DNA of 64,000 nucleotides from Lachnospiraceae bacterium (lineage in GTDB: Bacteria > Bacillota > Clostridia > Lachnospirales > Lachnospiraceae): positions 1 through 64,000 of the forward strand of contig SVFN01000001.1 in NCBI GenBank assembly GCA_015056815.1, written 5' to 3'. The notes under the pieces are model-generated. The model worked only from the letters and a program-made list of their open reading frames with translations, was not told the DNA's origin and made no database searches. This document shows positions 59,161 to 64,000 of the stretch, one piece after another. The position numbers were made by a program, and so were the translations under genes. Numbering within the stretch: position 1 is the stretch's first letter; each line of letters opens with the position of its first letter.

Positions 59161-61932
59161 ATGCAAAAAGGCAAAAGACTAAGGGCACTAATGTTATCCA
59201 TGGCAGTCATGTCAACGGCAGTATTTCCGACAGGAGATCTGTCCGGGATCGGACCGGCTCCCGTGGAGGCCAAAGCCGCTAATGCAGCGAGACAGGTCGA
59301 GGCGCTTGACAGAGGCGTAACGGCAATCTCGGTCAGGGGCGGCATTTATGTGAACTGGCGGTTTTTGGGAACCGATCCGGCCAATGCGGTGTTTAATCTG
59401 TATCGCGATGGCGTACCGGTAAATACGGAACCGATCAGTGGCAGCACAAACTATCTGGACACGGCAGGAAGTCTGGCTTCCTCATATCAGGTGGAAATGG
59501 TGGTGAATGGAAACGCGGTAGAGAAATCGTCAGCCGTAACACCGTATGGCGGTAATTACTTTGACATTCCGATTTCCATCCCGGCAGGGGGAAAGACACC
59601 GTCCGGACAGAGTTATACTTATACAGCCAATGATGCGAGCTGTGCGGATCTGGATGGTGACGGACAGTATGAGATCGTTCTGAAATGGCTTCCGACAAAT
59701 GCGGGAGACAACATGGCAGACGGGTATCGCGGTAATGTCTATTATGATGCTTATGAAATGGACGGAACGCAGCTGTGGCGGATCAATATGGGGGTAAATA
59801 TCAGAGCCGGGCAGCATTATACACCGTTTCTGGTATATGACTTTGACGGAGACGGATACGCAGAAATGGTCTGCAAGACGGCAGACGGAACAGTTGACGG
59901 AGCCGGTAATGTGATCGGGACGGCAGGAAAGGACTGGAGAAACGGAGCAGGAACCATCATGGACGGGCCGGAATATCTGACATTGTTTGACGGTCTTACA
60001 GGAGCTGCGTTGGACACGATCAACTATGAACCGTCGCGTGGGGCAAACGGCAAAGTGGACAAGAATTATTGGGGCGATGATTTTGGAAACAGAAGTGAAC
60101 GCTATCTTGCAACGGTTGCCTACTTAAATGGTGTGACACCGAGTGTGGTTATGTGCAGAGGCTATTATAAAAATTATGGCATCGCGGCGTATGACATTGT
60201 GAATAAGAAGTTTTCAAAGCGCTGGTTTTTTGATACGGCAGCAAGCGGTAACAGTGCCTACATAGCTCAGGGAAATCACAATCTCGCGACAGCAGACTGT
60301 GACGGAGACGGTTTTGATGAGATCGTTTACGGAGGCTGTACGATCGACCATAACGGACGAGGGCTGTATTCATCGGGACTGGGGCATGGAGATGCGCTTC
60401 ATGTCGGAGATTTCCTGCCGGATACTCCGGGACTTGAGATCTGGACCTGTTGTGAAACTTCACCGTACGGAGCCTGCCTGCGCAAAGCATCCAACGGTCA
60501 GGTGATTTTCCGCTGGACAGCAGGCGGAGATACCGGGCGCGCGATCGCCGGGAACTTTATTGACGGCAATGCGACAGCAGAGTTCGCCGCAAGCTGCTCC
60601 GGAGATCTTGTGGATGGCGCCGGGAAAAAAGTGGCAAACTGGTCAGACATCACAAAATGGGGTCAGAATTTTACGATTTACTGGGATGGGGATCTTGCAC
60701 AGGAAGCACTGGACCGCACCATGATCGATGGATACGGAAAAGGTCGTATGCTGACTGCTCCGGGAGTATCTTATATCAATTCCACGAAGTCAAACTGTTC
60801 GCTTTGTGCAGATCTGTTCGGAGACTGGAGGGAAGAGATCATCTGGCCGATATATGATAATACGGCACTCCGGGTATTCATGACGACGGACATGACTTCT
60901 TACCGTATTCCGACCTTTATGCATGATACGCAGTACAGATGCCAGATCGCGACACAGAATGTGGGATATAATCAGCCTGCACATACAAGCTTTTTCCTGG
61001 ACAGCACGAGACCGCTTCCGGGGCAGCCGAATGTGTATGCAGTGAAGGCTCCTTCCATGGAAGGTACTTACTTTATCAAGAATGCTTACAGTAATCTGTA
61101 TCTGGATGTGGCGAACGGACTGGCAGATGACGGTACCAATATCCAGCAGCATAAATTTAACGGCAGTTATGCCCAGAAATTTAAGATCGTAAAGGATGCC
61201 GAGGGATATTATTCGATCATGACAGGGGCTTCCGATTACACTAGCTGCGTGGATGTTTCGAATGGTTCCGGAGCGGATGGTACCAATATCATTCAGTACA
61301 CATACTGGGGCGGCGCACCGCAGAAGTATCGCATTAAAAAGAATGCGGACGGTTCTGTGGCGTTCTTAACCAAGGCATCCAACTTCCGCTCGGCACTGGA
61401 TGTTTACAACTGGAGTAAAGCAAACGGCGGTAATGTTGATGAGTGGTCATATTGGGGCGGTACATTACAGCATTGGTATTTAGAGCCGATCCTGGATGGC
61501 ACTTATTATATCCAGAATGCTTACAGCGGACTTTATATGGATGTGGATAACGGTCTGACAGAGAACGGAACAAATGTCAGACAGCACAAATACAACGGAA
61601 GTGATGCTCAGAAGTTCAGACTGGAATATCGTGGGGACGGATATTACACGATATATACGGGCGCAACACAGTATACAAGCTGTCTGGATATTCCGGGGGA
61701 TCAGGATGGAGACGGAGCAAACGTCTGGCAGTGGCAGTATTACGGAAACAGCCGTCAGGGCTTTAAGTTTGTGGCTAATGCGGATGGAAGCTATTCGATC
61801 CTGACACAGGCATCCGGAGATACGGAAGCGGTTGAGGTATATGGCTGGAGTAAAACAAATGCTGCCAATATTTCACAGTGGAGTTTCCTGGATGGCAAGA
61901 ATCAGCACTGGAAACTTGTGAAGGCAGAATAA
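59161..61932 (+). CDS. Secreted rhamnogalacturonan lyase (PL11) with two ricin-type lectin domains
   Basis: The 923-aa enzyme acts on the rhamnogalacturonan I backbone of pectin. A signal peptide (about 1-38) is followed by the PL11 catalytic beta-propeller (about 40-625), with RQVEALDRGVTAI, NWRFLGTDP, calcium-type loops DLDGDGQYEIVLKW, DFDGDGYAEMVCKTADGT and DCDGDGFDEIVYGG, and ALHVGDFLPDTPGLEIW. Two tandem ricin-B-like lectin domains (about 640-780 and 785-923) share an AYS-LYLD/MDV opening and a C-terminal QHWYLEP/QHWKLV. The lectins probably tether it to cell wall. No SLH or sortase anchor. Confidence 0.93.
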   Translation: MQKGKRLRALMLSMAVMSTAVFPTGDLSGIGPAPVEAKAANAARQVEALDRGVTAISVRGGIYVNWRFLGTDPANAVFNLYRDGVPVNTEPISGSTNYLDTAGSLASSYQVEMVVNGNAVEKSSAVTPYGGNYFDIPISIPAGGKTPSGQSYTYTANDASCADLDGDGQYEIVLKWLPTNAGDNMADGYRGNVYYDAYEMDGTQLWRINMGVNIRAGQHYTPFLVYDFDGDGYAEMVCKTADGTVDGAGNVIGTAGKDWRNGAGTIMDGPEYLTLFDGLTGAALDTINYEPSRGANGKVDKNYWGDDFGNRSERYLATVAYLNGVTPSVVMCRGYYKNYGIAAYDIVNKKFSKRWFFDTAASGNSAYIAQGNHNLATADCDGDGFDEIVYGGCTIDHNGRGLYSSGLGHGDALHVGDFLPDTPGLEIWTCCETSPYGACLRKASNGQVIFRWTAGGDTGRAIAGNFIDGNATAEFAASCSGDLVDGAGKKVANWSDITKWGQNFTIYWDGDLAQEALDRTMIDGYGKGRMLTAPGVSYINSTKSNCSLCADLFGDWREEIIWPIYDNTALRVFMTTDMTSYRIPTFMHDTQYRCQIATQNVGYNQPAHTSFFLDSTRPLPGQPNVYAVKAPSMEGTYFIKNAYSNLYLDVANGLADDGTNIQQHKFNGSYAQKFKIVKDAEGYYSIMTGASDYTSCVDVSNGSGADGTNIIQYTYWGGAPQKYRIKKNADGSVAFLTKASNFRSALDVYNWSKANGGNVDEWSYWGGTLQHWYLEPILDGTYYIQNAYSGLYMDVDNGLTENGTNVRQHKYNGSDAQKFRLEYRGDGYYTIYTGATQYTSCLDIPGDQDGDGANVWQWQYYGNSRQGFKFVANADGSYSILTQASGDTEAVEVYGWSKTNAANISQWSFLDGKNQHWKLVKAE

Positions 61933-61936
61933 AAGA

Positions 61937-62002
61937 TGTCGGAAAATCCGACAGTATCAACGGATCCGGCACAGGATGGGGAAGGACGTTAAACTGTGCC
62001 GG
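61937..62002 (+). other. Two hairpins after the PL11 gene
   Basis: TGTCGGA/TCCGACA (61937-61953) and CCGGCACAG/CTGTGCCGG (61966-62002) are perfect 7- and 9-bp stems with no T tract. They may end the transcript in a factor-dependent way or protect its 3' end. Confidence 0.5.
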
Positions 62003-62115
62003 TGATAAAAACGGGAGTATATCATTCGCTATAAAATCTTTCAAGAAGGTATAAAAGGAAACAGTCATGAATCCAAAGGGAGGGGATTTGTGGCTGTTTT
62101 CTTTTGAACTGATCA

Positions 62116-62144
62116 TTGAAAAAAGAAGAGAGGTTTGCTATAAT
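62116..62144 (+). promoter_or_regulatory. Near-consensus sigma-A promoter
   Basis: TTGAAA (62116-62121) and TATAAT (62139-62144) have a 17-bp spacer. Transcription would start just before the 23-codon ORF at 62170 and continue into the 173-aa gene. Confidence 0.8.
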
Positions 62145-62169
62145 GCTAAAAAATAACGGGAGGATGCGG

Positions 62170-62241
62170 ATGAATAGCGAATGGTTAATGCGTATTTTAA
62201 AATTCATGGGTAGCCTGATCCATTTTTTTTATGTAGGTTAA
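62170..62241 (+). CDS. Candidate 23-aa hydrophobic peptide
   Basis: The frame from ATG 62170 encodes MNSEWLMRILKFMGSLIHFF plus three residues (YVG). It follows a near-consensus promoter and a GGGAGG site 6 nt upstream, so initiation signals are strong. The peptide is basic-amphipathic or membrane-seeking. It could be an upstream regulatory ORF, a small membrane peptide or a type I toxin-like peptide. No family was recognised. Confidence 0.4.
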   Translation: MNSEWLMRILKFMGSLIHFFYVG

Positions 62242-62294
62242 GCGAAAAAACGGGGAGGTGGAATGTCAGATTATTATATGAAGATACTTATCAG

Positions 62295-62816
62295 ATGCTT
62301 GAGTGGAAGATCGTATATCATGAACAGTTCCTTCCTCAGATGAAAGTGCTGAAAGAAGCAGAGGAACATGCCGATAAGATTCTGGTCAAATGCTATTGCA
62401 AAGATCCGGACGGCAAGGCGAGATGGCAATTACATCTGTTAAAAAGGAATGGAGCAATCTATAAGGATATTCCGCTTGACACACTGAAACTGATCGAACG
62501 GATCACACAGGCATATCATATGAATTTTAATGAAGAGAAAGGGACAATCTGTCTGACCTGTAATGGAAGCGAGGATGCTTCTATTGCAGAGCAATCCATA
62601 GAGATCGACAGGGGAAGGATAGAAGCGGTTCCGCTTGGCATGATCTATGGAAATGTGGTAATGGCGGATCTGTCACAGATGAAAATAAAACTGTCTATGG
62701 GAATTACTTATGAAGAAATGGGGATCCGTCAGGTGGGAGATTATTATGTCACAGGGGATATAACCATTGGCGAAGACCGATTAGAGGTAACGGGAATCCG
62801 GATTGAAAATGACTGA
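62295..62816 (+). CDS. Conserved-looking cytoplasmic protein of unknown function
   Basis: The 173-aa product has no signal peptide or TM helix, begins MLEWKIVYHEQFLPQMK and ends in beta-rich sequence (GDYYVTGDITIGEDRLEVTG). I do not recognise the family. ATG 62295 lacks a good ribosome site. The strong GGGGAGG at 62252-62258 precedes an ATG at 62263 in another frame (26 codons). In-frame codons before 62295 read RLLYEDTYQ and look coding, so the true start may be hidden by a frameshift or an unusual start codon. Confidence 0.7.
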   Translation: MLEWKIVYHEQFLPQMKVLKEAEEHADKILVKCYCKDPDGKARWQLHLLKRNGAIYKDIPLDTLKLIERITQAYHMNFNEEKGTICLTCNGSEDASIAEQSIEIDRGRIEAVPLGMIYGNVVMADLSQMKIKLSMGITYEEMGIRQVGDYYVTGDITIGEDRLEVTGIRIEND

Positions 62817-62940
62817 TCACAGCAGACTACGTGAGGGACTGCTTTATACGGCTTTTGTATACTCTTGCAGCGCAGTGAGGGAACCGAAGCAAAAGATAAC
62901 ATCTTTTTTGCCGGAATTGTAAGTTTTTTGTGATTTCCAC

Positions 62941-62969
62941 TTGAAAAATTCTGCCGGATGTGTTACAGT
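62941..62969 (+). promoter_or_regulatory. Promoter of tRNA-Leu
   Basis: TTGAAA (62941-62946) and TACAGT (62964-62969), 17-bp spacer, 19 bp before the mature 5' end of the tRNA. Confidence 0.65.
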
Positions 62970-62987
62970 AATATTCGGCTGTGATAT

Positions 62988-63070
62988 GCCGGCGTGTCGG
63001 AATGGCAGACGAGGCAGACTCAAAATCTGTTGTGGGCAACCACGTATGGGTTCAAGTCCCATCGCCGGCA
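62988..63070 (+). tRNA. tRNA-Leu (anticodon CAA)
   Basis: Acceptor stem GCCGGCG / CGCCGGC, discriminator A73, anticodon stem GCAGA/TCTGT with loop CTCAAAA (anticodon CAA), a long class II variable arm and the T-arm GGGTTCAAGTCCC. The 83-nt length fits class II Leu. CCA is not encoded. It reads UUG codons. Confidence 0.95.
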
Positions 63071-63079
63071 TTATTGATG

Positions 63080-63134
63080 AAACCTCGGGAATACGCTGAA
63101 GAAATATAAATTCAGCAGTTCCCGGGGTTTTTGT
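63080..63134 (+). terminator. tRNA-Leu terminator
   Basis: AACCTCGGGAA pairs TTCCCGGGGTT (one mismatch/G-U), with an inner CTGAA/TTCAG stem and T5 downstream. Confidence 0.8.
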
Positions 63135-63334
63135 TGTAAGAGTATAAAGCTGTATTTTTCTAAAAACAGCCATTAGTCACTTTACAGATAGCCGTATTAT
63201 AGTTTCTGATGGAACGATCAGTGAATCGGATGTGTATTTTTGTTTCGGGAAAATCATAATGTTGCGTTTGATCATCTTCGTGAATAAATAATTCATCAGG
63301 GCTTGTCAGGTATCGGAAAATGGGAGAGATTGGA

Positions 63335-63739
63335 ATGTTACAGGAAAAAATGCAACAGATCATTGACAAAAACGCATTTGCTAAAATGATGGGGATCGAG
63401 ATTCTGGAGATCCGGGAAGGATATGCCAGAGGAAGACTTGTCATGAATGAGCTGCACACTAATATTTATGGGGGAATGCATGGAGGATGCATGTACGCCT
63501 TCGCGGATACGATCGCGGGGATTGCGTCCATCAGCTATGGTAACTATGTCAGTACGATCGACGGTAAGATGAATTACCTGCTGCCGGTGAAAGACACAGA
63601 GTATGTGATCTGTGAAGCAAAGGTGCTAAGACAGGGCGGTAAGATCGGAATCTACAATGTGACGCTTACCGGAGACAGGAAGCAGGTGTTCGCCACTGCC
63701 GATTTTACATATTACCGGATGGATAAACGCTTAGAGTAG
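63335..63739 (+). CDS. Hotdog-fold thioesterase, PaaI family
   Basis: Acyl-CoA thioesterase-like protein of 134 aa with NIYGGMHGGCMYAFADTIAGI, where the HGG and Asp mark the PaaI-type active site, and strand pattern TIDGKMNYLLPVKD. ATG 63335 is preferred because GGGAGAG lies 7 nt upstream. ATG 63320 is in frame. It is more canonical than the paralogue at 51129 (HGG retained against NGG there). Substrate unknown. Confidence 0.88.
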   Translation: MLQEKMQQIIDKNAFAKMMGIEILEIREGYARGRLVMNELHTNIYGGMHGGCMYAFADTIAGIASISYGNYVSTIDGKMNYLLPVKDTEYVICEAKVLRQGGKIGIYNVTLTGDRKQVFATADFTYYRMDKRLE

Positions 63740-63789
63740 ACGGGTCTTTTCCTTTTTTTTTATAAACTACGCACAAACTTCCATTTTTT

Positions 63790-63798
63790 TGTTATAAT
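63790..63798 (+). promoter_or_regulatory. Extended -10 promoter for the AlkD-like gene
   Basis: TGTTATAAT is a consensus extended -10. No good -35 hexamer is found at 17 bp. It lies 75 bp before the ATG. Confidence 0.55.
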
Positions 63799-63873
63799 AA
63801 AAAAGTTAGTAATGATTCCGGACACCGCGAGGCGGCTGGAATGTCTGCAAGGGTAGTTTATAAAGGAGTGTCG

Positions 63874-64000
63874 ATGAAAACGATCAGTGATAGGATACGC
63901 AGAGAGCTTTTGGAAATGCAGGATCTTCCTTACAGGGACTTTCACGCGAATCTGATGCCGACAGTGGACAAAAAACGGGTGATCGGTATCCGCGTGCCGA
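63874..64000 (+). CDS. DNA alkylation repair protein, AlkD-like (5' part only)
   Basis: The window ends inside this gene. The first 42 codons encode MKTISDRIRRELLEMQDLPY, then RDFHANLMPTVDKKRVIGIRVP, the opening of AlkC/AlkD-type HEAT-repeat glycosylases that excise N3- and N7-alkyl purines. AAAGGAGTG ribosome site. The rest cannot be judged. Confidence 0.8.
   Translation, partial: MKTISDRIRRELLEMQDLPYRDFHANLMPTVDKKRVIGIRVP

Overview
The window looks like chromosome from a motile, Gram-positive, low-to-medium GC Clostridia, most likely Lachnospiraceae (Roseburia/Eubacterium-like). The evidence is strong AGGAGG-type ribosome sites, frequent GTG/TTG starts, FliY instead of FliN, CheC/CheD, FapA, a secreted rhamnogalacturonan lyase, and a topA-codY-flagella-sigma factor-rpsB-tsf gene order close to that of Bacillus subtilis. 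The species assignment is inference. Almost every gene is on the + strand.

Layout. 1-9,080: a giant secreted repeat protein (2,927 aa) between terminators. 9,080-12,507: topA and codY. 12,560-24,206: first flagellar transcription unit (flgB, flgC, fliE-F-G-H-I-J, a MotE/YlxF-like protein, fliK, flgD, a TIGR02530-type protein, flgE), closed by a strong terminator. 24,290-47,131: second unit (motA, motB, fliL, fliM, fliY, cheY, fliO-P-Q-R, flhB, flhA, flhF, flhG, a PilZ protein, cheB, cheA, cheW, cheC, cheD, an unknown two-TM protein, sigma-28 fliA, fapA, an unknown 103-aa protein, a SwrB-like protein, an MltG-like stub). 47,130-49,186: rpsB-tsf with a structured leader. 49,190-53,890: accessory region with a small helical protein, an SCP2 plus histone-H1-like tail protein, a hotdog thioesterase, an SPFH/zinc-ribbon protein, and two candidate structured RNAs in gene-poor DNA. 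53,900-64,000: EAL phosphodiesterase, lipoprotein, NlpC/P60 endopeptidase, PL11 lyase, a candidate 23-aa peptide, an uncharacterised 173-aa protein, tRNA-Leu(CAA), a second thioesterase and the start of an AlkD-type gene.

How the genes work together. The two flagellar units encode the basal body, C-ring, type III export gate and ATPase, hook, stator, chemotaxis core and the sigma factor for late genes. Flagellin, cap, hook-filament junction proteins, distal rod proteins, CheR and receptors are absent and must lie elsewhere. A PilZ protein inside the operon and an EAL phosphodiesterase 17 kb away suggest c-di-GMP control of motility. The giant adhesin-like protein, NlpC/P60 enzyme and pectin lyase fit a gut organism acting on plant polysaccharide and its own wall.

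The least explained items are a probable minus-strand RNA at about 51,552-51,850, a folded RNA-like segment at 50,706-50,867, the SCP2/H1-like fusion, the unknown proteins flanking fliA, and the short peptide near 62,170. All coordinates, starts and motifs were read by eye. No similarity search or folding program was run.
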